Assembly (NCBI GenBank): GCA_903911435.1
Contig: CAIWDF010000149.1
Span: 1-60,027, forward strand
Length of the DNA: 60,027 nt
Source of the DNA: an uncultured Bacteroidota bacterium
GTDB taxonomy: Bacteria; Bacteroidota; Bacteroidia; 2-12-FULL-35-15
Reading direction: 5' to 3'
Shown: positions 27,402 to 35,203 of the stretch, in pieces
How the letters are laid out: every line of letters starts with the position of its first letter
Numbering within the stretch: position 1 is the first letter of the stretch
Notes under the pieces: generated by a model
Database searches by the model: none
What the model was told of the DNA's origin: nothing
Seen by the model: the letters and a program-made list of their open reading frames with translations, nothing else
Program-made: the position numbers and the translations under genes

Positions 27402-28856
27402 CTATATTCCTATGGTAACTCCTACACTGAATGGATATTCTTGTGGGCCTTTGTCTTTTTGAAACAATCGGTTCAAACCATAATTGGCAAACACGGTAAC
27501 ATTGTTATATCCAATACGCACCACCGCATCGTATTTAAATGGTTCGAGGTTGAACGAATCGCGCTGTTTTATTCGGGTGTGATGGTCGTCTACATCATAC
27601 ATTTGTTTGCTCACCGAATGGATGCGATAACCTAGTTGAACTCCACCAGCGATGTGAAAATTGTTTTTCGGATTTTTGCTGGTGTTTATTTCTAAGAGTA
27701 ATGGTATGGTGAGGTAACTCACGTTCAATACATTTTTCTTGTAACTTATCGAATCTTTTACTCCTCGCAGGTAGGAGCTGCTATCGGTGCGAAGCGACAT
27801 GCTATTGGCGAATGCATAGTGATTAAAACTTAAGCCTAAACCTGTCACTAAATTGATGTAGTTTTTGTAAAGGTGAAAATCTTTTTCGAAAAAGTTTAGT
27901 CCAAACTCATACGACTTGGCATAATTCAGTTCAAGGAAATTGGCACCTGGAGCTACATTCAAGGTACTGTTATAATCCATCATTCCGTTTACTCCTAATT
28001 GCCAACCTCTCCAATGTTTGTAATTGTCGCTGTAATTGCGCAGCGAATCTTTTGATGAACCATGGTGATGTTTTCTTCCTTTATCATCATCATTATCGCC
28101 AATAATCATGTATCGTTTGTTGCCGAGTTTAAATTTGGTGGTGTCGCTAGCGGTTTCTTCGCCATTGCCGCTTTTGCTTTCGCGTACCGAACCAGCACCG
28201 CTTATGTTCACGTTGCGTTCGGTAGGGTTGCCTTTGTAGATAATGGAGCCAGCGCCCGAAACATCGGCATCTAGGCTTTGTTTCACGTTCACTTTGGCAT
28301 CGCCTGCGCCCGAAACTTTAATGTTGGCTTTATCGGTTTCGAGTGTGCTTGCTTTCAAATCGCCTGCACCCGATACTTCGGCATCGAGGTGTTGTGCGGT
28401 GCCTTTAAGGGTGATGTCGCCAGCACCGGAAATCTCGGCACGTATATCGTTTGCTTTTAGGTCGAGGCGAACATCGCCTGCACCGCTCGATTTTATGGTG
28501 AGTTTGTCGCAGGTAATGGTTTTATCGGTTTTTACATCGGCCGAGCCGGTGATGTCGATACTGGTGAGGTTTTTTGTGGTGATGTAGATGGTTGCATCTT
28601 TGTCGCCACGCAAATTGCCATCGGTAGAAATGGTTAGGATGCCATCTTTTACTTCGGTTTTTATTTTCGACTGTATATTATCTGGCACATCTACTTTTAC
28701 GGTGTTTGCATCGCCTTGCGAAATAATAATTTCATAAGCATCGGCAGCACGTATTCCGGTGAATTCGCCAAGATTTCTGTTTTGTTGACCAAATGCAGTT
28801 TGTATGACCATACTTGCCATTGTTACTATTGCTATGCTTTTTAAACTTGTTTTCAT
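27402..28856 (-). CDS. GIN (DUF2807) auto-adhesin domain fused to an outer-membrane beta-barrel
   Basis: 484 residues from the ATG at 28856. A longer in-frame start at 28958 would put 34 residues of unrelated sequence before the signal peptide (KSIAIVTMASMVIQTAFGQ) and is rejected. Residues ~25-250 form a head-GIN domain (putative auto-transporter adhesin, DUF2807): a right-handed beta-helix with repeated SGAGD steps, at least seven of them. A linker with EETASDTTKFKLGNKRYMIIGDNDDD and a His-rich patch (KGRKHHHG) follows. The last ~190 residues look like an outer-membrane barrel (FGLNFFEKDFHLYKNYI, SYLTIPLLLEI, VRIGYNNVTVFANYG) ending in VGVTIGI. Most GIN proteins lack the barrel. Confidence 0.8.
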   Translation of the reverse strand: MKTSLKSIAIVTMASMVIQTAFGQQNRNLGEFTGIRAADAYEIIISQGDANTVKVDVPDNIQSKIKTEVKDGILTISTDGNLRGDKDATIYITTKNLTSIDITGSADVKTDKTITCDKLTIKSSGAGDVRLDLKANDIRAEISGAGDITLKGTAQHLDAEVSGAGDLKASTLETDKANIKVSGAGDAKVNVKQSLDADVSGAGSIIYKGNPTERNVNISGAGSVRESKSGNGEETASDTTKFKLGNKRYMIIGDNDDDKGRKHHHGSSKDSLRNYSDNYKHWRGWQLGVNGMMDYNSTLNVAPGANFLELNYAKSYEFGLNFFEKDFHLYKNYINLVTGLGLSFNHYAFANSMSLRTDSSSYLRGVKDSISYKKNVLNVSYLTIPLLLEINTSKNPKNNFHIAGGVQLGYRIHSVSKQMYDVDDHHTRIKQRDSFNLEPFKYDAVVRIGYNNVTVFANYGLNRLFQKDKGPQEYPFSVGVTIGI

Positions 28857-29530
28857 TTTATTTATTTTTTGATGATTTGGGTATATGACGAAGACCTTAA
28901 CCGAAAAGTTACAGTGAATGGAAATTATTTTTTTTGAACTTATAGTCGGGTAGTTCAAAGTTTAAAGTTGGGAAGTTCGAAAGTTGCTGGTTGATTAAGA
29001 ATATTGGTTGCAAAAAAAGCGTATACAAGTTACCAATCAACCAAAGATTTCTTTACAAAATCGTGTCTGCCAAATTCAGCAAGTAGGAAATCTTTAAAGT
29101 AATCGCACCTGCAAAATTCTGTAGGTAGCAATTTCTTGACAAAACCCTGCCTGCCAAACTCCGCAGGTAGGAAATCCTTGACGAAACCCTACCTGCAGAA
29201 CTCCGCAGGTAGGGAATTCTTAAGAAGTTTGTACCAGCGGGGTAGCCAAAACCCTACCCCGAAAAACCGACTCGATGTTATTGGTTATTGATATTCAGTA
29301 AGATAATGTCATTTTTTGTCAAATTCTCCATTTTCTTGGTTCGATGGTGCATCTACCTGTGCCATCCACCAGCCAAAAACCAAAAAAGGCGAAAACGAAC
29401 TTGTGGAAATTCATTTTTGAGGTAAAATGGGGGTGTTTTTCGTTGATTTTTTTATGGGAAGTTTACCGACTGACCGACCAACTTTCCTCCCATCAACTTC
29501 CCAACTTTTACCAATAAACCACCTTTCCTC

Positions 29531-29570
29531 GTAACCTTAGTTTAACATAAGCATAACATTCACCAAACTC
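29531..29570 (+). promoter_or_regulatory. PHO-box-like direct repeats upstream of pstC
   Basis: Four 7-mers with exact 11-bp spacing: GTAACCT (29531), TTAACAT (29542), ATAACAT (29553) and CAAACTC (29564). PhoB-type regulators bind 7-bp direct repeats every 11 bp. The block sits where a -33 box would be expected, 20 bp ahead of the -7 element, as in an activator-dependent promoter. The regulator is not encoded in the window. Confidence 0.5.
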
Positions 29571-29589
29571 ATTCCAGTGCCCCTCGCCC

Positions 29590-29597
29590 TACCTTTG
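29590..29597 (+). promoter_or_regulatory. pst operon -7 promoter element
   Basis: TACCTTTG, matching TAnnTTTG, 29 bp before the TTG start of pstC. No TTTG at -33; the PHO-box-like repeats occupy that place. Confidence 0.6.
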
Positions 29598-29626
29598 CCG
29601 CACTATATAATAAGGCAAACAAAGGT

Positions 29627-30835
29627 TTGAAATCATTTTACAAAAAATTCTCGGAACGCTTTATCGAAGGTTTGTTGATGCTAAGTAGCAGCATCACCAC
29701 GCTAACGGTGATATTGATTGTTGTCTTTTTGTTCAAAGAAGGTTTAGGTGTTTTTGAGCAAAAGCCAGTGGAAAACGGGTACATCATAGCGGTGAACAAA
29801 GCGAACCCACTGAACGAAATATCATCGGCACAAATAAAAAACATTTACGACCAAAAAATAACGCATTGGAATGAGATAGGGGGTAAGCCCGATTCTGTTT
29901 TTTTGTTTAGGATGGAAGATATTTCGAATTTTTATTCGGAAGACCAGATAGGCAGCAATTTCGAAAACCTTCCAGCATGTCTTAGTAGGGTGATTGATAG
30001 CATCCCGAACATCATTGCTTTTTTTCCTGAGAAATACTTGGCCAAAGACTTTAAGGGTAAACAGCTGGAGGTAGAAAAAATTACGTTCTCACAGTTTTTT
30101 ACGGGCAAAGAATGGTTCCCAACGGCACAACCAGCAGCACAATTGGGAGTATTGCCATTGATATTGGGTACGCTATGGGTAAGTTTAGGAGCCATCTTGT
30201 TGGCTTTGCCACTTGGTTTGGCAGCAGCAGTATACATGAGCGAGATAGCGGATGATAGAATACGAAGAGTGATGAAACCATTGATAGAGTTGCTAGCGGG
30301 CATTCCATCGGTGGTGTATGGTTTCTTTGGTTTGGTTATCATTGTTCCTCTTATTCAAAAAACCTTTGATCTGCCGGTTGGCGAAACGGGTTTAGCAGGA
30401 AGCATTATACTTGGCATCATGGCATTGCCCACCATCATCACCATTTCGGAAGATGCCATGCGCAATACACCTCGTGCTATGAAAGAAGCAAGCCTTGCAC
30501 TAGGAGCTAGCAAGTGGCAAACCATCTATAAAGTGGTGGTACCTTATTCCATTTCGGGTATTTCGGCAGGAGCCATACTTGGTATAGGTCGTGCGATAGG
30601 CGAAACGATGGCGGTGCTTATGGTTACTGGTAATGCAGCAGTTATTCCGCATACCATATTGGCTCCGGTGCGCACCATACCTGCTACCATAGCTGCCGAA
30701 CTTGGCGAAACATCAAACGGAGGTTTGCACTACAAAGCATTGTTTGCATTGGGTTGCATTCTTTTTCTAATTACTTTATTTATCAATCTGAGTGTCGAAT
30801 ACATCTCGAACCGAAAGAAACATAATCAGCATTAA
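29627..30835 (+). CDS. pstC: Phosphate ABC transporter permease PstC with a PstS-like periplasmic insert
   Basis: 402 residues starting at TTG 29627 with AAAGG just upstream. One membrane helix (about 16-38) is followed by a periplasmic stretch at about 46-140 that reads like a fragment of a phosphate-binding protein: IIAVNKANPLNEISSAQIKN, then IYDQKITHWNEIGG, the usual PstS order of hinge strand and Trp-Gly-Gly loop. From ~155 the protein is ordinary PstC: FFTGKEWFP, LPLILGTLWVS and the permease signature EASLALGASKWQT with GIGRAIGETMA. It forms the inner-membrane channel with PstA. No separate pstS gene is in the operon. The start codon choice rests on spacing and on the helix beginning soon after. 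Confidence 0.92.
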   Translation: MKSFYKKFSERFIEGLLMLSSSITTLTVILIVVFLFKEGLGVFEQKPVENGYIIAVNKANPLNEISSAQIKNIYDQKITHWNEIGGKPDSVFLFRMEDISNFYSEDQIGSNFENLPACLSRVIDSIPNIIAFFPEKYLAKDFKGKQLEVEKITFSQFFTGKEWFPTAQPAAQLGVLPLILGTLWVSLGAILLALPLGLAAAVYMSEIADDRIRRVMKPLIELLAGIPSVVYGFFGLVIIVPLIQKTFDLPVGETGLAGSIILGIMALPTIITISEDAMRNTPRAMKEASLALGASKWQTIYKVVVPYSISGISAGAILGIGRAIGETMAVLMVTGNAAVIPHTILAPVRTIPATIAAELGETSNGGLHYKALFALGCILFLITLFINLSVEYISNRKKHNQH

Positions 30836-30838
30836 TAG

Positions 30839-31723
30839 ATGATAGATATCAAAGAAAATAAATTAGCAAGAAGCAAACAACGCAAACAGGCAATCGCGTT
30901 TGCGATATTTCGCGTGTTGAGCTATAGCATTGTTGCCATCTTGTTCATCATCCTTACCTTTATTATCATGAAAGGCGTTAAGGTGATTAATTGGAATTTC
31001 ATTACACAAATGCCCGAAGAAGGCATGACCAAAGGAGGTATCTACCCAGCAATAATAGGTACACTTTGTTTGGTTGCAGGTAGTATGATTTTTGCTTTCC
31101 CCATTGGTGTATTGGCAGCTATCTATATGAATGAATATGTAAAAGACGGAATAGCAAAAAAAATTATTAAGCAAATGACCAACAACTTGGCTGGTATACC
31201 TTCTATTGTTTTTGGGCTTTTCGGAATGTCGTTGTTTGTAAACAAATTGCATTTTGGCGATTCTATATTAGCAGGCTCGCTCACCTTGGGCTTGTTGGCA
31301 TTGCCAGTGGTTATTCGTACCACCGAAGAAGCATTGAAAGCCGTAGACAATACCTTTCGTCAAGCAAGTTTAGGATTGGGAGCTACCAAATGGCAAACCA
31401 CTCGTAGGGTAGTACTTCCTATTTCGTTTCCAAACATCATCACCGGATTGATACTTGCAATAGGCCGTGTGTCGGGCGAAACAGCGCCTATCTTGTTTAC
31501 CGTAGCCGCTTATTTTTTACCAAAACTTCCGACCAGTATATTTGATCAAGCAATGGCATTGCCTTATCATTTGTATGTAATATCAACAAGTGGAACTAAT
31601 ATTGAAGAGTCGCGTCCGATTGCCTATGGCACCGCCATGGTACTTATCATCATTGTATTAATAGCAAATCTACTTGCCAATGGATTGCGAAAATATTTTG
31701 GCAATAAAGTGAAGATGAACTAA
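30839..31723 (+). CDS. pstA: Phosphate ABC transporter permease PstA
   Basis: 294 residues, start 3 bp after the pstC stop. Six predicted membrane segments. Family motifs are GGIYPAIIGTLCLV, FPIGVLAAIYMNEY, the EAA loop EALKAVDNTFRQASLGLGATKWQT, and AIGRVSGETAPILFT, followed by LYVISTS. It pairs with PstC in the inner membrane for high-affinity phosphate uptake. No insert comparable to that of PstC is present. Confidence 0.95.
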   Translation: MIDIKENKLARSKQRKQAIAFAIFRVLSYSIVAILFIILTFIIMKGVKVINWNFITQMPEEGMTKGGIYPAIIGTLCLVAGSMIFAFPIGVLAAIYMNEYVKDGIAKKIIKQMTNNLAGIPSIVFGLFGMSLFVNKLHFGDSILAGSLTLGLLALPVVIRTTEEALKAVDNTFRQASLGLGATKWQTTRRVVLPISFPNIITGLILAIGRVSGETAPILFTVAAYFLPKLPTSIFDQAMALPYHLYVISTSGTNIEESRPIAYGTAMVLIIIVLIANLLANGLRKYFGNKVKMN

Positions 31724-31791
31724 AATTTTCGCCACAATCGACAAGGCAATCAAGTATTGTAAGTGTGAATTGTGGTTAAACAATAAATAAA

Positions 31792-32544
31792 ATGTATAAA
31801 ATAGAATCAAAAAACGTTGACTTTTTTTACGGCACATCACAAGCCTTAAAGAATATCAACATTGCTATCATGCAAAATACGGTGACAGCTTTAATTGGTC
31901 CATCGGGTTGTGGAAAATCAACCTACTTGCGTTTGTTCAACCGTATGAACGATTTGATAGGTAACACAAAACTCACAGGACAAATATTGATAGATGGTGA
32001 AGATATCTATGCAAAAGGAGTGAACGTGGATAGCCTTCGAAAAAATGTGGGAATGGTGTTTCAAAAACCAAATCCATTTCCTAAAACCATATTCGAAAAT
32101 GTTGCCTATGGTTTACGAGTAAATGGTGTTACCGATAAAAAATTAATTGAAGAACGAGTTGAAACATCCATAAAACAAGTAGTTTTGTGGGACGAAGTAA
32201 AAGATAAATTGAAAAAATCAGCATTCGAACTTTCAGGAGGTCAACAGCAACGACTTTGTATAGCAAGAGCATTGGCTATTCAACCATCGGTAATTCTTAT
32301 GGATGAGCCAACCTCTGCGCTCGACCCTATTTCCACTTCCAAGGTAGAGGAATTGATTTATGAATTAAAATCGAAATACACCATTGTTATTGTAACGCAT
32401 AACATGCAGCAGGCAGGCAGGGTGAGTGACACAACCGCTTTCTTTTACATGGGCGAATTGATAGAATACGATAATACCAAAACCATATTCACCAACCCGA
32501 AAATAGAACGAACACAGAATTATATAACAGGAAGATTTGGATAA
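31792..32544 (+). CDS. pstB: Phosphate ABC transporter ATP-binding protein PstB
   Basis: 250 residues, average for PstB. Walker [11 protein letters not shown]-loop [17 protein letters not shown] (the NPFP motif is distinctive for PstB), ABC signature [15 protein letters not shown], Walker [13 protein letters not shown] and the H-loop VTHNMQQA are all intact. It energises phosphate import through PstC-PstA on the cytoplasmic face. Preceded by a 68-bp spacer after pstA, with no clear terminator, so co-transcription is likely. Confidence 0.97.
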   Translation: MYKIESKNVDFFYGTSQALKNINIAIMQNTVTALIGPSGCGKSTYLRLFNRMNDLIGNTKLTGQILIDGEDIYAKGVNVDSLRKNVGMVFQKPNPFPKTIFENVAYGLRVNGVTDKKLIEERVETSIKQVVLWDEVKDKLKKSAFELSGGQQQRLCIARALAIQPSVILMDEPTSALDPISTSKVEELIYELKSKYTIVIVTHNMQQAGRVSDTTAFFYMGELIEYDNTKTIFTNPKIERTQNYITGRFG

Positions 32545-32580
32545 GTATTTCCATCTACACATTATCTATACATTCAAACC

Positions 32581-33255
32581 ATGACACATTTAGACATAGA
32601 ACTACAACATTTAAAAGCAGAAACCATTAAGATGTGGACGCTTGTGAATTTGCAACTCAACAAAGGAAAAGAATCGTTGATAAAACTCGACAAAGATCTT
32701 GCTCGCGAAGTAATTTTGAGCGAACGAAGAGTGAATGCGTATGAGTTAAAACTCGACAGAGATTGCGAAAATATTTTTGCATTGTTCAACCCCGTTGCTG
32801 TCGATTTGCGATTTGTACTTGCAGTGCTAAAAATAAATAACAACCTCGAGCGCACAGGAGATATTGTAGAAGGTATAGCAAAGTTTGTACTTAATGTCGA
32901 TCATACATTTGATAAGCAAGTGTTGGAAATCACCCGGGTGGTGGAGATGTACTTAGCTACAAACAACATGATGGAAACTGTACTCGAAGCTTTTGATAAA
33001 GAAGACACAAGTCTTGCACGCAAAGTTTTTCAGCAAGACGAATTGGTGGATGAGATAAATGTGAATGCAAATAAGATTGTGGCGGATTACATCAGGTCGC
33101 ATCCTGATAATGTAGAGGGTGCTCTGTATCTACTTTCCATTATTCGTAAACTAGAACGAGTGGGCGACCAAGCAAAAAATATGGCAGAAGAAATTATTTT
33201 CTATATAGAAGCGAAAGTACTAAAGCATCGTTCGAAAGTAGAGAAAAGTAACTAA
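32581..33255 (+). CDS. phoU: Phosphate transport regulator PhoU
   Basis: 224 residues, all helical, with the two PhoU repeats: the first contains ARAVILSERRVNAYELKLDR-like sequence (LAREVILSERRVNAYE) and LNPVAVDLR-type FNPVAVDLRFVLAVLKINNNLERTGD; the second VDEINVNANKIVADYI and SIIRKLERVGDQAKNMAEE. The E/D-xxxD metal motifs in both are present. PhoU damps PstSCAB uptake and signals phosphate status to a sensor kinase. Its stop overlaps the convergent gatA stop by 4 bp. Confidence 0.96.
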   Translation: MTHLDIELQHLKAETIKMWTLVNLQLNKGKESLIKLDKDLAREVILSERRVNAYELKLDRDCENIFALFNPVAVDLRFVLAVLKINNNLERTGDIVEGIAKFVLNVDHTFDKQVLEITRVVEMYLATNNMMETVLEAFDKEDTSLARKVFQQDELVDEINVNANKIVADYIRSHPDNVEGALYLLSIIRKLERVGDQAKNMAEEIIFYIEAKVLKHRSKVEKSN

Positions 33256-34703
33256 GAAACTGCTTCTTTTTTCTTTCCTAAATCTTTCATCAAATAATCT
33301 GAGAACGAAAACAACTCCGTCTCGGAAAAATGTTTCCCCATTACCTGAAGTCCAAAAGGAAGACCATTACTATGTGTTCCAATTGGCAATGAGATGGAAG
33401 GTACTCCAGTAATATTAGCTTGAACTGTAAATATATCTTCTAAATACATGGCAATAGGGTCAGCGCTGTGTTGCCCGAATTTAAAAGCTACATTGGGAGT
33501 TGTTGGTAAAATAATAAAGTTGTAGTTGTTTAGAATTTCGTTGGTTTTGTTTTGTAACAACCTTCTCACTCGCTGTCCTTTTGAATAATATGCATCGTAA
33601 TAACCAGCACTAAGTACAAAAGTCCCAAGCATAATTCTTCGTTTTACTTCTTTGCCAAAACCTTCGGAGCGCGACAATTTATAAGTCGATTCCAAATCAC
33701 TCGCATTTTTACTTCGGTATCCATAATTGATTCCGTCAAATCGTGCTAGGTTAGAACTTGCTTCGGCTGTGGTTAAAACATAATAGGTAGGAACTAGATA
33801 ATCGAGATAAGGAAAATCAACAGCTTCTACGGTGTGCCCTTCAGCTTTCAATTGGTCAATTATAGTTTCAACTTTCGCCTTTATCTCTGGATTCAAACCC
33901 TTGCTGTCAATCACATCTTTAATATAAGCAATGCGAAGTTTTGATGTAGGTTGATTTAGTTTTTTTGAATATTCAGGAACCGGTTTTGATGAAGCAGTGC
34001 TGTCATACCCATCTTTTCCAGCCATTACTTCCATGATGATGGCGGCATCTGCAATGTTTTTAGTAATTGGTCCAATCTGATCAAAAGAAGAAGCATAAGC
34101 AATTGCCCCATAACGTGAGACTCTACCATAAGTAGGTTTTAAGCCTACCACGCCACAGAAAGAAGCGGGTTGACGAATTGAGCCACCTGTGTCAGTTCCA
34201 AGTGAAGCCAAGCATAAATCGGCAGCTACCGCTGCAGCAGCTCCTCCTGACGAACCTCCAGGTACTCTAGACGTGTCTAGTGGGTTTGCTACATTTCCGA
34301 AAGCTGAATTTTCATTTGAGCTACCCATTGCAAATTCATCGCAATTGCAGCGACCTATGATGATAGCATCTTCTGCTAACAAGCGCTCAACAACAGTAGC
34401 GCTATATAATGACTCAAAACCTTCGAGGATTTTTGACGAAGCAGATACTTTGTGGTTTTTGTAACAAAGATTATCTTTCAGAGCAATCACCATACCTGCA
34501 AGTTTCCCTGAGGTCTTTGACTTAATCTTTGCATCTACTTTTTCTGCCTGTTGAAGTGCCGACTGAGTAAATACCTCAAGAAAAGCATTTAGATTTTTCT
34601 TTTCCTCAATACGTGTTAAGTATTGTTGAACAAGTTCTTTACAAGAAATAGAATGGTTGAATAAATCAGTTTGAACTTCGTTAAGAGAGTTGTAAGTCTT
34701 CAC
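33252..34703 (-). CDS. gatA: Aspartyl/glutamyl-tRNA(Asn/Gln) amidotransferase subunit A
   Basis: 483 residues, normal for GatA, the glutaminase/amidase subunit of GatCAB that converts Glu-tRNA-Gln (and Asp-tRNA-Asn) to the amide form. The amidase Ser-cisSer-Lys triad is visible: Lys in VIALKDNLCYK, the Gly/Ser-rich block VPGGSSGGAAAAVAADLC, and the nucleophile Ser in GTDTGGSIRQPASFCG. LKPTYGRVSRYG and an IVEVMAGKD-like segment follow. GatB and GatC are not in the window, as is common where the subunits are dispersed. Located after tatA on the same strand. Confidence 0.96.
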   Translation of the reverse strand: MKTYNSLNEVQTDLFNHSISCKELVQQYLTRIEEKKNLNAFLEVFTQSALQQAEKVDAKIKSKTSGKLAGMVIALKDNLCYKNHKVSASSKILEGFESLYSATVVERLLAEDAIIIGRCNCDEFAMGSSNENSAFGNVANPLDTSRVPGGSSGGAAAAVAADLCLASLGTDTGGSIRQPASFCGVVGLKPTYGRVSRYGAIAYASSFDQIGPITKNIADAAIIMEVMAGKDGYDSTASSKPVPEYSKKLNQPTSKLRIAYIKDVIDSKGLNPEIKAKVETIIDQLKAEGHTVEAVDFPYLDYLVPTYYVLTTAEASSNLARFDGINYGYRSKNASDLESTYKLSRSEGFGKEVKRRIMLGTFVLSAGYYDAYYSKGQRVRRLLQNKTNEILNNYNFIILPTTPNVAFKFGQHSADPIAMYLEDIFTVQANITGVPSISLPIGTHSNGLPFGLQVMGKHFSETELFSFSDYLMKDLGKKKEAVS

Positions 34704-34727
34704 AAGTTGAAAGAATATTATAAATAC

Positions 34728-34750
34728 AAAATCCCCTGTGGTTACAGAGG
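34728..34750 (-). terminator. Hairpin after tatA
   Basis: On the minus strand CCTCTGT/ACAGGGG with an AACC loop (34733-34750), followed by ATTTTGTATTT. It separates tatA from gatA. Confidence 0.6.
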
Positions 34751-34779
34751 AAGATGTAAAGTTTATTTAAGTTGAAAAA

Positions 34780-34983
34780 TTAGTCTTTCTTTTCAGGAGT
34801 AGAGCCATTGCTTTTCTCTTCCTCACCTTTCGAAGCGTCTTTAAATTCTTTAACGCCTTTACCAAGACCTTTCATTAATTCTGGAATTTTCTTACCACCG
34901 AATAGCAATAAAACAATTACCAAAATGATTATCATTTCGGAGCCACCTAGACCCAAAAACCCGATTAATATACTGTTTAACAT
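34780..34983 (-). CDS. tatA: Twin-arginine translocase subunit TatA
   Basis: 67 residues. The membrane helix with [19 protein letters not shown] lies at residues ~12-31, directly followed by the amphipathic helix [20 protein letters not shown], exactly the TatA/E pattern (FGxxKLPELxRxLGxGxxEFK). A charged tail ends in TPEKKD. TatA polymers form the transport pore with TatBC for folded proteins. TatC is not in the window. Confidence 0.94.
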   Translation of the reverse strand: MLNSILIGFLGLGGSEMIIILVIVLLLFGGKKIPELMKGLGKGVKEFKDASKGEEEKSNGSTPEKKD

Positions 34984-35007
34984 TTTCTGTTTTTTTTAAT
35001 TAAGACG

Positions 35008-35036
35008 CAAATATACTAAAATAGATGATTGACAAA
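35008..35036 (-). promoter_or_regulatory. tatA promoter
   Basis: On the minus strand TTTG (35036-35033), 17 bp, then TATATTTG (35015-35008), matching TAnnTTTG. The distance to the tatA ATG is about 25 bp. Confidence 0.5.
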
Positions 35037-35135
35037 AATAAAGTTAGGTATAAGTCGAAATAAAGAATGTTAAAACCAACTAATTCAAGAAAAAACTAAA
35101 TGTTGAAAGGAAAATGAAAAGTCATCGCTAATAAA

Positions 35136-35166
35136 TTTGTTCATTAAATAATAAACACTACTTTTG
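35136..35166 (+). promoter_or_regulatory. Consensus Bacteroidota promoter of the giant GEVED adhesin
   Basis: TTTG at 35136-35139, a 19-bp gap, then TACTTTTG at 35159-35166, 37 bp before the ATG at 35204. This is a near-perfect -33/-7 pair. Confidence 0.75.
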
Positions 35167-35203
35167 CTCGCTATAAACACAAAACAAATAACAAATAAAC
35201 ATT

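Larger units (their letters stand above)
28857..29626. repeat. Array C: four 42-bp repeats with hairpins, in the pst upstream gap
   Basis: Four 42-bp units at 29046-29213 (starts 29046, 29088, 29130, 29172), no indels. Each carries a TGCCAAACTCCGCAGGTAGG-like core; in the last, CCCTACCTGC/GCAGGTAGGG forms a 10-bp stem around AGAACTCC. A further hairpin CGGGGTAG/CTACCCCG follows at about 29237-29260. One minus-strand phase reads through all four units with a 14-residue pattern (YLRSLAGRVLSR-like), but there is no start or ribosome site, so no gene is called. The same 770-bp gap also holds an AAGTTNN heptad run at 28951-28987, a PHO-box-like repeat and the pst promoter. Confidence 0.85.

Noticed and set aside
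28857-28958. 34-residue N-terminal extension of the GIN/barrel protein
   Set aside because: It would precede a clear signal peptide, so the start at 28856 is preferred.
33252-33255. Frameshift linking phoU and gatA
   Set aside because: The 4-bp overlap is between stop codons of complete convergent genes.
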